From Rhodothermales bacterium (GTDB taxonomy: Bacteria > Bacteroidota > Rhodothermia > Rhodothermales > JANQRZ01), in assembly GCA_028284265.1 (NCBI GenBank), contig JANQRZ010000004.1, positions 224,089 through 288,088 on the forward strand: 64,000 nucleotides of DNA, in the 5' to 3' direction. Below are positions 53,440 to 62,143 of this stretch, piece after piece. The notes under the pieces are model-generated. The model saw only the letters and a program-made list of their open reading frames with translations. It did not search any database and had not been told where the DNA came from. A program made the translations under genes and the position numbers. Numbering within the stretch: the first letter of the stretch is position 1; each line of letters begins with the position of its first letter.

Positions 53440-54755
53440 CGGAGTCGGGAGTCTTCGGTGGGGACCGGAATCGTGGCCCCGTTGGATAGGTCTGGAAGGG
53501 CGATACCGCCGAGGGCGCGTTCCAGCCGAGCGGTGACGTCGAGGTAGCGACCGAGCGTGTCTTCGAGTCCAAGGTCGACCTGGAAGCGGGCGCGCTCGGC
53601 ATCGAGAAGGGCGACGTAGTCGGCCTCGCCGGTGGTGTAAGCGGCGAGCACGCTCTCGACTGTGGCTTGAGCCTGCGGGAGGAGACGCTCGCGGTAGAGC
53701 GCCAACGTCTCGGCCTCGCGCCGCGCTGTGTAGGCGAGGTCGGCCAACTCCGTGACGATGGTGGTCTTCAGGGCATCCTGCCGCTCTGCGATCTGGGCGG
53801 TGCGAAGGCGAGCCTGATCGAGCCGCGCGCGGAGCCGCCTGCGCTGGAGAGGGATCTTGGCCGAGAGCATGACGGCGAGGGCGTCGGTGCCGTCGGCTGT
53901 CGGCGGAGCGTCACGGTCGGTCACGTCGAAGTAGGTGACGCCGAGGCCCAGGTCGGGGTAGAACGCTTTGTGGGCGAGAGCAACCTCCGCTTCGGCTCGG
54001 GCGGCGGCGGCTTCTAGGGCCTGTACCTCGGGCCGAAGTCGGAGGGCCAACTCGATGAGCCGGTCATCGATATTCGGAAGGGGCGGCGCTTCGAGCACGA
54101 TGGCCTCGGCGAACGCGAGGTCAGTGCGGTCGGTGAGTCGGGCAAGCACCTGGAGTGCAGCCTGACGGCGGGCGTCAAGGGCGAGGAGCTGTGCGCCGAG
54201 CCGCTCCTCTTCAAGGTTCGTCTGGAGGATGGCTCCCTGCGGCCCGCGCCCGACTTCATAACGGACGGCGGCGGCTTCGGTGAAGGCGTCGAGCCGCTCG
54301 CGGAAGGTGCGGATGTGTGCGTCGGTGCGCTGGAGTTGGTAGAGCGTGTAGTAGGCGCGCTTGACTTGGAGAGCGAGGTCGAGCGCGAGCCCGTCAGCCT
54401 TGTATCCGGCGACCCGGGCCTCCCAGTCGGACGCACGTTCACGGAGGGCGAGTGTGCCGGGCCACGGGACCATCTGCTCGACGCGCCACTGCGAACGCTG
54501 CGCGCCGAGCGCGGTAACGAGCGGGTACGGGAACGCCGTGATGGAGACGGTCGGGTCGGGCAGCGCACCGACCTGCGCGCCAGTCTCAGCGCGGACAGCG
54601 GCTTCGAGGCGGGCGGCTTGGAGCGACGGGTTCGCAGCGTCGACCTCGACGAGGAGGTCACTGAGTGCGAGATTCGGTGCTTGACCTTGGGCGGGTAGCG
54701 CGCCGAGCGCGGCGAATAAGGCTACGCCAACGGCGGTGGTGCAGAAGAGATGCAT
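53436..54755 (-). CDS. cusC: TolC-family outer-membrane channel CusC-type
   Basis: 439 residues from ATG 54755, which gives signal peptide MHLFCTTAVGVALFAALGALPAQGQ; the in-frame ATG 42 bases earlier spoils it. Two outer-membrane-efflux-protein repeats are visible: NPSLQAARLEAAVRAETGAQ ... TLALRERASDWEARVAGYKA and the second starting near LRPEVQALEAAAARAEAEVA, with long heptad-rich helices. No lipobox, unlike E. coli CusC. It completes the tripartite efflux system. Confidence 0.9.
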   Translation of the reverse strand: MHLFCTTAVGVALFAALGALPAQGQAPNLALSDLLVEVDAANPSLQAARLEAAVRAETGAQVGALPDPTVSITAFPYPLVTALGAQRSQWRVEQMVPWPGTLALRERASDWEARVAGYKADGLALDLALQVKRAYYTLYQLQRTDAHIRTFRERLDAFTEAAAVRYEVGRGPQGAILQTNLEEERLGAQLLALDARRQAALQVLARLTDRTDLAFAEAIVLEAPPLPNIDDRLIELALRLRPEVQALEAAAARAEAEVALAHKAFYPDLGLGVTYFDVTDRDAPPTADGTDALAVMLSAKIPLQRRRLRARLDQARLRTAQIAERQDALKTTIVTELADLAYTARREAETLALYRERLLPQAQATVESVLAAYTTGEADYVALLDAERARFQVDLGLEDTLGRYLDVTARLERALGGIALPDLSNGATIPVPTEDSRLR

Positions 54756-54819
54756 CCCATCTTCCTGACGATTGAAGAGAACGAGTTCACACACCACGCT
54801 GGAGCGTGGGCAGAGCTCG

Positions 54820-55233
54820 TCAGGTCAGGAAGCGGCCAAGGGCGATATGGAGCGGGACGAGTCGGTTCGGCGGCCAGGCGTCCGGCCCGAGCGCAGGCGG
54901 CGTCACCGTCGGCACGATGTGCAGCGGAAGAAGCACGGCAACCACAAGTCCGACCAGTGCTGCATCCGCCTCAACGCGAGGAGTCGCCATTGCCGTAACG
55001 ATGCAGCAGGGCATACTCACAAGGGTAGTCGGGTCGGACGTGTCGCTCACGGGGGCATCATCCGAGGGACTGCCGTGACACGGCGGCGCTGGGGATGTAT
55101 GCTCGACCAGGGTCTTCGCCGAGGTGGTGTCTGGCCTCGCACAGCACGCTTGTGCGAGGGGAAACGCTGCGGCCATCAGGAGACTGGCAGCGAGCAAGAC
55201 CGAGAGAGAGCGATATCGACGAAGGGAGAACAC
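54820..55233 (-). CDS. Small exported Cys-rich protein between redox and efflux genes
   Basis: 137 residues with a signal-like N-terminus (RYRSLSVLLAASLLMAAAFPLAQA) followed by CC. Additional Cys/His are at EHTSPAPPCHG and SMPCC. A second hydrophobic segment VGLVVAVLLPLHIV lies near residue 93, and the tail is RLVPLHIALGRFLT. I do not recognise a named family; position upstream of cusC and the paired Cys suggest metal binding or metal sensing, like small Cys-rich proteins seen in other efflux clusters. 43 bp downstream of the FAD/ferredoxin gene and 64 bp upstream of cusC. Confidence 0.6.
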   Translation of the reverse strand: MFSLRRYRSLSVLLAASLLMAAAFPLAQACCARPDTTSAKTLVEHTSPAPPCHGSPSDDAPVSDTSDPTTLVSMPCCIVTAMATPRVEADAALVGLVVAVLLPLHIVPTVTPPALGPDAWPPNRLVPLHIALGRFLT

Positions 55234-55276
55234 GATACACGTCTATGAGCAAAGTGGAGAAGCGTTCCTTCGTTGC

Positions 55277-56605
55277 CTATTTCGATCCAATGACATTTCC
55301 GAAGTGCATGTCCATCGCAATGCCGCACGCTTCGAGAAACGCCGTCGGTAGCTCGCCGCCGATGAAGATGAACACGTCTTCGTTGGGGAGCGTATGCGCC
55401 TGTCCATCGGCGTCGGTATACGTCACCTCGCTCGGCGCGATCCCCGTGAGATTCGTTGCCCACAGCGGCTCGATTGCACCCGAAGTGACCGCCGCCTCGA
55501 AGCGCTCTAGGTTCATGGGCTTGATGCGCGAGAGTTGGTCTTTACGGTATGAGAGACGCACCATCGTTCCCGGCTGGTCGGCAAGCATCAGCGCGGCTTC
55601 CACCGCTGAGTCGCCCCCGCCCACGACCGTGATCTGTTGCCCGGCGAAGTGCTCCGGCTCGGCGAGGCTGTAGTACACGTTCTCGCCGCCCTCGCCCGGA
55701 ATACCGAGCTTCCGCGGAATGCCGCGCCGCCCGATGGCTAGCACGACGCGGCAGGTTTTGTAGGTATCGGCGCTGGTCTCCACCATGAAGCAGTCATCCT
55801 CTGTCGGGGTGGCGGCTTGCACGACCTCCCCGGTATGCACCTTCAGCCCCGTCGTGTCGATCATGTCGCGCCACACGGCGACGAGGTCTTCCTTGACGAC
55901 CTCCTTGAAGTCAATGGCCCCGTAGCCGGGCACGATAAACGGACTCGTCATCACGAGCTTGCGGCGCGGGTAGTGGCGGACGGCCCCGCCGAGGTCCGCC
56001 TCTTTCTCGACGGTGACGAAGTCGAGACCGTGATGGATCGCGTTGACCGAGGCCGACAGCCCCGCTGGGCCACAGCCGACGATGAGCAGATCGAGTGCAT
56101 CATTCGGTTTGGTCCGCTCCTCTTTCGCGATGCCCTCGATGCACTGCCGACCCTGCTCGAAGGCATTCTTGACGAGGCCCATCCCGCCGAGTTCGCCGAC
56201 GATGTAGAGGCCCGGCACGTTGGTCTCGAAGTTCTCCCGGATGCGCGGAAGGTTCACGCCGCGCTCGGCGGTCCCGAAGACGAGCGAGATGGCGTCGGTC
56301 GGGCATGAGCGCTGGCAGAGGCCGTGCCCAACGCATCGTGCCGGTTGAATTGGATGCGCCTGCCCGTCGATCAGTCCGAGCACGTCGCCTTCGGGGCAGA
56401 CGCGGACGCACGCTCCACAGCCGAGGCACTTGCTAAGATCGACGACCGGATGCAGCGAGGCCGGAACATGCAGCCCGTAGGTTTCGGCTTTCACCTCGGC
56501 CTCCTGCGCCCGCTGCTCGTCGCCGCGCCGCTTCCGCATGAAGGGATAGCCGACCACGACAAGCAGCACGGTAGCAATGGCGAGGATGATGAGTGTGTCC
56601 GTCAT
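55277..56605 (-). CDS. Membrane-anchored ferredoxin / FAD-NAD(P)H oxidoreductase
   Basis: 442 residues from ATG 56605, whose ATGA overlaps the preceding stop. Residues 3-22 are a membrane anchor. Ferredoxin region: C60-x2-C63-x2-C66-x3-C70-P is a complete [4Fe-4S] motif; the second is C91-x2-H94-x2-C97-x3-C101-P, with His in place of one Cys. A thioredoxin-reductase-like flavoprotein follows: LIVGCGPAGLSASV (FAD) and ITVVGGGDSAVEAAL (NAD(P)H), with no CxxC redox disulfide in the usual place. It could pass electrons between NAD(P)H, ferredoxin clusters and the cytochrome chain encoded upstream. The partner is inferred from the operon. Confidence 0.82.
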   Translation of the reverse strand: MTDTLIILAIATVLLVVVGYPFMRKRRGDEQRAQEAEVKAETYGLHVPASLHPVVDLSKCLGCGACVRVCPEGDVLGLIDGQAHPIQPARCVGHGLCQRSCPTDAISLVFGTAERGVNLPRIRENFETNVPGLYIVGELGGMGLVKNAFEQGRQCIEGIAKEERTKPNDALDLLIVGCGPAGLSASVNAIHHGLDFVTVEKEADLGGAVRHYPRRKLVMTSPFIVPGYGAIDFKEVVKEDLVAVWRDMIDTTGLKVHTGEVVQAATPTEDDCFMVETSADTYKTCRVVLAIGRRGIPRKLGIPGEGGENVYYSLAEPEHFAGQQITVVGGGDSAVEAALMLADQPGTMVRLSYRKDQLSRIKPMNLERFEAAVTSGAIEPLWATNLTGIAPSEVTYTDADGQAHTLPNEDVFIFIGGELPTAFLEACGIAMDMHFGNVIGSK

Positions 56606-58194
56606 AGCCTCCACCAGAGGCCCGTGTAGAGGCGAGCGTTGGAGACCGTCTCGCCGAAAGCGGCGCTCCCCTGCATCGTGAGCGCGACGCCGCTGCGGAG
56701 CGGGACTTGCAGCGCCCCCTCGATGCCGTGCGTGATGAGCGACGTGTCGAGCAGTGGCGTCTGCTGGTAGCGATACCCGAGGCTGCCGTTGATCCGGCCG
56801 AACGACCGGGTGAGCGACGCCGAGGCATAGACCGACTCGCGCCTGCCGCGGGTCCATACGCTTGCGTTCACATTCAGTCCGATCTCGGCGATGGGGAGAC
56901 GAGGAACGGTGCCGCCGCCGGAGACCGTCAGGCTCGCCGGGAGGTCGCCGCTGGAGGCGCTGGCGATGTCGGCGCGGACGACGGTGCCGCCGAAGGTGCG
57001 CTGCGGCAGTCGGTAGGAGATCCCTGCACCGATGCGCTCACTCTGGTCGCGGAGCACCTGCAAGCTCTCGAAGAGGATGTACGGGCGGCGCTGCTGATAC
57101 CGACCACGCAGCCGCAGCCCACGCGCGAGGTTCACCGATCCGTTCACGCCGAGGCGCGAAAATGCGAGGTCGCCCGTTGCCGGGTCCTCGTCCACGAGGA
57201 GGTCAGTCGAAACCGAGAACCCTTTGCCGGAGGTGCGATGGGTGAGACCGAAGAAGGTGCGCGACACGAGGCCGTCTATCTGCGGCAGCACCTGCCCGGC
57301 GACGGCCCGCACCTCGACCCGAAGCGGGTCCGGCTCAATCCGGTAGTGCCCGAAGACGGTGTACTTCGGCAGGGTCGTCGAGAACAGCCCGTCGGCACGC
57401 TCGGGCTGGACGCCTGCCGTAATTCCGGCTCCCGCGGTCTGCGACCCAACGTGAAGGCTGACGCCATCGAGGTAGCCAGAATAGCGGTCGTACTCATTGT
57501 AGAACCGCCCCGCTTCGACTCGGACAAGACCGATGTCCCGCTCCACGCTCGCTTGGTAGAGCCGGAGGTCGGTCGGCTCTTCGAACGAACCTTCGGAACG
57601 ATAGCGGTAGGAGAGGCGACCGTTGACGTTCACCCCAAGGCCGCCGGGCAATCCCGTCAGGCGTCCTCGCATCCCGACGAACGGCGTAGCGAACGTGCGG
57701 GTCCGGGCATCGCCGCCCCCGAAGGGCGAGGTGCTGGACCAGAGGGTATTCGTCCCGAACTGGAGACGACCCGTCAGGCGGACAGGATCAGGCGATGACG
57801 CACTCGGAAACGGGGCGGCAGACTGGTCGAAGATCGAGACCCGTTCCCGCTCGGGCATGACCAGCGAATCTGTCGGTGCCGCTTCGGGTTCGGCCATAGG
57901 TGGAGCTGCCGCTACTACGGTAAGTCGGTCCCCGCGCGTGAGCGGGAAGACGGCGTCAGCAAAGGTCACGACCGAGCGGGTAGTCGTCGCACTCACGACG
58001 ATGAGACGGCCTACGGGTCGGTCGTCACGAAAGACGATCAGCGTGTCGCCCGCCATGAACCCACTATCAGTCCCCGCGCTGAGGTAGACATTCGTGCCTG
58101 CGATGGTCTCGACCTGTACCCCGACGCGGTGCTCCTGTGCGACTGCAGCAGTCGCCACCAAGGCGAGAACGAGTAGGGGAAGCCAGCGCCTCAT
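56602..58194 (-). CDS. Outer-membrane beta-barrel, candidate porin of a cytochrome conduit
   Basis: 530 residues from ATG 58194, with signal peptide MRRWLPLLVLALVATAAVAQ. Residues about 22-95 form a small all-beta periplasmic-type domain (VGVQVETIAGTNVYLSAGTDSG ... PLTRGDRLTVV). From about residue 135 the sequence is a continuous series of amphipathic strands with short turns (RLQFGTNTLWSSTS ... YRYQQTPLLDTSLI), ending LYTGLWWRL, as in a barrel of roughly 20 or more strands. Its four-base overlaps with both the 25-haem cytochrome gene and the oxidoreductase gene are the main reason to suggest a porin-cytochrome conduit. No homology to MtrB/OmbB can be claimed from reading alone. Confidence 0.7.
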   Translation of the reverse strand: MRRWLPLLVLALVATAAVAQEHRVGVQVETIAGTNVYLSAGTDSGFMAGDTLIVFRDDRPVGRLIVVSATTTRSVVTFADAVFPLTRGDRLTVVAAAPPMAEPEAAPTDSLVMPERERVSIFDQSAAPFPSASSPDPVRLTGRLQFGTNTLWSSTSPFGGGDARTRTFATPFVGMRGRLTGLPGGLGVNVNGRLSYRYRSEGSFEEPTDLRLYQASVERDIGLVRVEAGRFYNEYDRYSGYLDGVSLHVGSQTAGAGITAGVQPERADGLFSTTLPKYTVFGHYRIEPDPLRVEVRAVAGQVLPQIDGLVSRTFFGLTHRTSGKGFSVSTDLLVDEDPATGDLAFSRLGVNGSVNLARGLRLRGRYQQRRPYILFESLQVLRDQSERIGAGISYRLPQRTFGGTVVRADIASASSGDLPASLTVSGGGTVPRLPIAEIGLNVNASVWTRGRRESVYASASLTRSFGRINGSLGYRYQQTPLLDTSLITHGIEGALQVPLRSGVALTMQGSAAFGETVSNARLYTGLWWRL

Positions 58195-60230
58195 CGTCCG
58201 AACTGCACCCCGCTGCGATTTTCCTCGCCGTCCGGGTGGCACTGGAGGCAGGCGTTGCTCTCGTAGACGTAGTCGCCCACATCCTCATGCTTGTCATCCA
58301 TCTCCTCTCGGTTGTGCTCGTGGCATGTCAGGCATGAGAAGACCTCAAAGTTGGCCGGCTGCGTGTGGCAGGTCTGGCAGCTATCCCACGTCCCGGCATG
58401 CGAACCCGAGTTGATGGGGAAGAACGAAGCATGGTCGAAGTCAGCGTCGTCCCATGTATCAACCGTGTGGCACTGCAGGCAATCCGACGGGAAGCCGTAG
58501 TGGGCGTCGTCGGTATCCGCTTGGTGGCAGGCCACACAATCATTTTGCCCCGACGGCTCGAAGGCGAGGTCGAAGTCGGGGCCGGTATGACAGGATGAAC
58601 AGGGCAAGCTAACGTGTGCGCCGACGAGGGCAAACTCCGTCGCAGTGCCGTGGTCGAAGTCGGCGTCCTCCCACGTCTCGACGGTGTGACACTGGAGGCA
58701 GTCGGTCGGGAAGTCCGCGTGCTCCTCCTCGTGCTCACGGGCATGGCAAGCAAAACAGTCATTCTGGTCGTCGGTGTCAAAGATCACTTCGAAGTCCAGC
58801 CCGACATGGCACGCCGAGCACGGCAGGGGCTGGTGTGCGCCGACGAGGGCGAAGCCGTCAGCGATAGTCGCATGGTCGAAGTCGGCGTCCTCCCACGTCT
58901 CGACCGTATGGCACTGCAAGCAGTCGGTCGGGAGGCTCGGATGCTCGGCTTCGTGCTCGGCGGCATGGCACGCGAAGCAGTCGTCCTGATTGTCCGTATC
59001 GAAGATCACCTCGAAGTCGTTGCCGACGTGGCAGGACGAACAGGGCAGGCTGACGTGCGCGCCGACGAGGCTGAAATCGGTTGTCGTATTGTGGTCAAAG
59101 TCAGCGTCGTCCCATGTTTCGACGGTGTGACACTGGAGGCAGTCGGTGGGGAAGTCGGGGTGCTCTTCTTCATGCTCACGGGCATGGCAGGCGAAGCAGT
59201 CATTCTGGTCTGACGGGTCCTCCAGCACCTCGAAGTCGGCTCCGACGTGGCAGGCGGAGCACGGAAGCGGCTGGTGCGCCCCGATGAGCGCAAAGCCGTC
59301 CGATGCCATGACGTGCTCGAAGTCAGCGTTCTCCCACACCGTCACCGTATGGCACTGCGCACAGTCCGTCGGAAAACCAGCCGCCGCATGGTCGGGGTCT
59401 CCAGCGCGGTCGTAGTCGTCTTGGTGGCAGGCGAAGCAGTCGTCTTGCTCGGCAGCGGCGAAGATCGGCTCGAAGCCGGGGACGGTGTGGCAGGCCGCGC
59501 ACTGGACCTCAGCGTGGGTCCCGACGAGTGTAAAGCCGCCCGCCGCCGCCGCATGGTTGAACCCACCCGCCGACGAGAACGCGAGCGTGGTATGGCATTG
59601 CGCGCAGTCGGTCGAGAACCCGGCGGCGATGTGGTCGATGGAGGCTGCGTTCTGATACTCGGGCGCGTGGCAGGCGAAGCAGTCCGTATCGAGCGGAGCG
59701 AAGAGACCATCCAGCGCCTCGGTATGACACGTCTCGCAGGTGACCTGAAGGTGCGAGCCAGTGAGCGGGAAGCTGGTCTGCGCGTGGATGAGAGTCCCAT
59801 TCGTAAGGCCAAAGTCCTCGGTGTTGTGGCAACTCTGGCAGTCATCGCCGAGTTGGCCCCGGTGGACATCGAGGTGGCAACTCGCGCAGTCGTCGGCGGT
59901 GAAGTTGGGTCGGTCGAAGCGGAGATCGAGGTGGCAGTTCGCGCATGCGACCTCGGCATGGCGACCCGTCATCACGAAGCGCGTCTGCTCGCTGTGGTCG
60001 AAGTCGAGGGTCTTGCGGAGCGGGGTCCACGCTTCGGGCGTGTGGCAGGCCTCGCAGGGGATCGCGATCTCGCCGTGCGGATTGAGGGTGGAGACAGGAG
60101 GAAAGGCGAGGGAATGAGCAGGAAGGAGGTCGAAGTAGACGAGCGAGTCGGGGGAAGAGGCGATTACATTTGTGCATAGCCCGATCACGATCCATGCAGC
60201 GAGGATAAGTTGCGAGACGACGTTTTTCAT
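58191..60230 (-). CDS. Multihaem c-type cytochrome with 25 CxxCH motifs
   Basis: 679 residues from ATG 60230, with signal sequence MKNVVSQLILAAWIVIGLCTNVIA. I count 25 CxxCH haem-attachment motifs, the first at PCEACHTPEAW and the last at ACLQCHPDGEE. The centre consists of about five copies of a 73-74 residue triple-haem unit (CLQCHTVETW ... DFDH ... LVGAH ... PCSSCH ... DCFACH). The non-motif His of DFDH, GAH and EHEEEH provide about one extra His per haem, consistent with bis-His ligation. Expected periplasmic or surface electron carrier. It overlaps its neighbours by four bases (ATGA) on both sides. Confidence 0.93.
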   Translation of the reverse strand: MKNVVSQLILAAWIVIGLCTNVIASSPDSLVYFDLLPAHSLAFPPVSTLNPHGEIAIPCEACHTPEAWTPLRKTLDFDHSEQTRFVMTGRHAEVACANCHLDLRFDRPNFTADDCASCHLDVHRGQLGDDCQSCHNTEDFGLTNGTLIHAQTSFPLTGSHLQVTCETCHTEALDGLFAPLDTDCFACHAPEYQNAASIDHIAAGFSTDCAQCHTTLAFSSAGGFNHAAAAGGFTLVGTHAEVQCAACHTVPGFEPIFAAAEQDDCFACHQDDYDRAGDPDHAAAGFPTDCAQCHTVTVWENADFEHVMASDGFALIGAHQPLPCSACHVGADFEVLEDPSDQNDCFACHAREHEEEHPDFPTDCLQCHTVETWDDADFDHNTTTDFSLVGAHVSLPCSSCHVGNDFEVIFDTDNQDDCFACHAAEHEAEHPSLPTDCLQCHTVETWEDADFDHATIADGFALVGAHQPLPCSACHVGLDFEVIFDTDDQNDCFACHAREHEEEHADFPTDCLQCHTVETWEDADFDHGTATEFALVGAHVSLPCSSCHTGPDFDLAFEPSGQNDCVACHQADTDDAHYGFPSDCLQCHTVDTWDDADFDHASFFPINSGSHAGTWDSCQTCHTQPANFEVFSCLTCHEHNREEMDDKHEDVGDYVYESNACLQCHPDGEENRSGVQFGR
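58432..59535 (-). repeat. Tandem 219-222 bp repeats encoding triple-haem units
   Basis: The phrase TGGTCGAAGTC (or one-base variants) recurs at 58432, 58651, 58873, 59092 and 59314, so the unit is 219 or 222 bp, i.e. 73 or 74 codons. The units are very similar at nucleotide level, indicating recent expansion or gene conversion. Confidence 0.85.
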
Positions 60231-62143
60231 CGCACGTCTCCGTGGCAATCGGCGCAGTCGGTGCCGAGGGGGCGGAACCGGACGAACGGCTCACCGCTCG
60301 GCGCGGTCTCGGTCCGGTGGCACGAGCCGCAGGCGACACGCTCGTGTGCTCCAATAAGCGGGAAACTCGTCTGACCGTGGTCGAAGGTGGGCACGGTGAA
60401 AGCCTCGGCATCGTGGCACGTCGCACAAGATGCCCCCTCAAACTGCCCAGCGTGCGGACTGTCCGAGGCGTGGCACGCCGTGCATTCCGATTCGAGTCCC
60501 GCAAACTGGTGAATCGTCCGGCCCTCAACATCGGTCGTTGGCGTGTGGCATGTCTGGCAGTCGAGTGCGGCATGGCGACCAGTGAGGGCGAAACCCGTCG
60601 TGCTGTGGTCGAAGCTGCCAAGGTCCCAGCCATCGGGCGCGTGGCAGCCGCCGCAGACCGTCACCCCGGCTTCGTTCTCGAACTGATCGCCGTGCGGGTT
60701 CTCGTCGGCGTGGCACCCTTCGCAGGTCGTGCTCTCGAAGTCGAAGTGCGGCGGCGCATCGCCGGGGTCTCCGCTACCGCCGTGGCAGGCGAAGCAGGGC
60801 GTGGCGAGGTGCGCGCCGGTGAGGGCGAACGTCGTCTCCTCGTTGTGCCGGTCCAGCCCGAAGCTCGTCGGGAGCCAGCCGTCGGGCGCATGGCAGCTTT
60901 CGCAGTCGGTGCCGCCGGGGAGATCGGCGAAGACGTCGGTGTGATAGTCGCGATGGCAACTCTGGCAGCCATCCTCAACCAGGATCGCCGGAAAGCTCTC
61001 GGTCTCCGGGTTGTCCGCAAGTGTGAGCGCGATGGCGTTATCGTCATTGCTTCGTGCGTGGCACGTCGCACACTCCAAATCGAGGTGCGCCCCGACGAGC
61101 GCGAAGCCGGTGGCAGCGGCGTGGTCGAAGCGGTCGGCGGCGAAGGTGCGGCTCATCCGCTCCCAGCTCGCCGTTGTATGGCACGTCTGGCAGTCCGACC
61201 CGAGTTCGCCCTCGTGCTGGTCCTCGTGGCAACTCTGGCAGGTCTCGTGGGCGATGCCTTCGAACTGCGTCCGACCGCCGCTCTGCGTGTGGCAGGAGGC
61301 GCACGAGACACGAAGGTGGCGACCTGTCAGCGGGAAGTCGGCGAGGGCATGATTGAAGTGGGGGGCCTGAGTCCACGTCCGCGCATCATGGCAGGAGGCA
61401 CAGTCCTGACCTCGAAACTGGCTGCCGTGGGGGCTGTCGGTCCGGTGGCACGTCGCGCACACAGGCTGTGTGCCGGTGAAGGACACGGTGCCGTCTGCCC
61501 CCTCACCGTGGCACGACGTGCAGACGAGCGCTGCGTGCTGCCCAACGAGCGGGAAGCCCGTCGTGCTGTGGTCGAAGTCGGCAACCTGCTCCCAACCGGT
61601 TGGTTGGTGGCACTGCTGGCACTCCGCCGTGAAGCCTGCGCCGTGCGGGTTGTCGCGGCGGTGGCACGTCTGGCAGTTGTCCGATACGCCGAGGTACGTC
61701 TCATCGAGCCGCCCGGCCGCGAGCTTGAACGCTCGCACGTCAGCGGCGGTGATGAACGAGGGCTGGTGGCACTGCTGGCAGTCAAGGCTGCGGTGCTCAC
61801 CGACGAGCGGGAAGCCGGTCCGCCGGTGGTCGAAAGCGCCGGTGTCGAAGCGGACCGGGTCGAAGTCGCGCCCGAAGTGGTCCTTGTGGCACGTCGCGCA
61901 GTCGGCGTCGACCGTCGCGTGGAAGCCCTCATCGGCGCGGATGCGGGCGCGTAGCGGCGTGTGACAGGTGAGGCACTTCGCGGGTTCGATCCCGCGCTGC
62001 CCGAGTGCGTGGCAGTTCGTGCAGTTCGAGATTCCCTCATAGCGAGCGTGTGCCGCCGTCAGCTTGCCCGGCGAAATAAGCTGGGCTGACACTGGGGTCG
62101 CCAGCAGAAAAGCGAGCAGGCTATATCGAAGAATCGCGCTCAC
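60227..62143 (-). CDS. Multihaem c-type cytochrome with 23 CxxCH motifs
   Basis: 638 residues starting at GTG 62143, whose GTGA overlaps the stop of the TPR gene. Signal peptide MSAILRYSLLAFLLATPVSAQ. I count 23 CxxCH motifs, from NCTNCHALGQ to DCADCHGDVR at the very C-terminus. A looser version of the same unit as in the next gene recurs: CxxCHxxxxW ... FDHxxTGFxLxGxH ... CxxCH ... CxxCHxxDSPHGxQF. Units are more diverged here than in the 25-haem protein, suggesting an older array. Probable partner of that cytochrome in a long periplasmic electron path. Confidence 0.93.
   Translation of the reverse strand: MSAILRYSLLAFLLATPVSAQLISPGKLTAAHARYEGISNCTNCHALGQRGIEPAKCLTCHTPLRARIRADEGFHATVDADCATCHKDHFGRDFDPVRFDTGAFDHRRTGFPLVGEHRSLDCQQCHQPSFITAADVRAFKLAAGRLDETYLGVSDNCQTCHRRDNPHGAGFTAECQQCHQPTGWEQVADFDHSTTGFPLVGQHAALVCTSCHGEGADGTVSFTGTQPVCATCHRTDSPHGSQFRGQDCASCHDARTWTQAPHFNHALADFPLTGRHLRVSCASCHTQSGGRTQFEGIAHETCQSCHEDQHEGELGSDCQTCHTTASWERMSRTFAADRFDHAAATGFALVGAHLDLECATCHARSNDDNAIALTLADNPETESFPAILVEDGCQSCHRDYHTDVFADLPGGTDCESCHAPDGWLPTSFGLDRHNEETTFALTGAHLATPCFACHGGSGDPGDAPPHFDFESTTCEGCHADENPHGDQFENEAGVTVCGGCHAPDGWDLGSFDHSTTGFALTGRHAALDCQTCHTPTTDVEGRTIHQFAGLESECTACHASDSPHAGQFEGASCATCHDAEAFTVPTFDHGQTSFPLIGAHERVACGSCHRTETAPSGEPFVRFRPLGTDCADCHGDVR

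Noticed and set aside
58614..59213. Plus-strand repetitive open frame
   Set aside because: Antisense image of the triple-haem repeats; the repetition comes from the cytochrome gene.
58432..59535. Possible CRISPR-like array
   Set aside because: The repeat unit is 219-222 bp, in frame and coding for haem motifs; there are no short repeats with unique spacers.
60242..61954. 570-residue plus-strand open frame
   Set aside because: It is antisense to the 23-haem cytochrome, whose CxxCH motifs and signal peptide are unambiguous; the frame is open only because of GC-rich codon structure.
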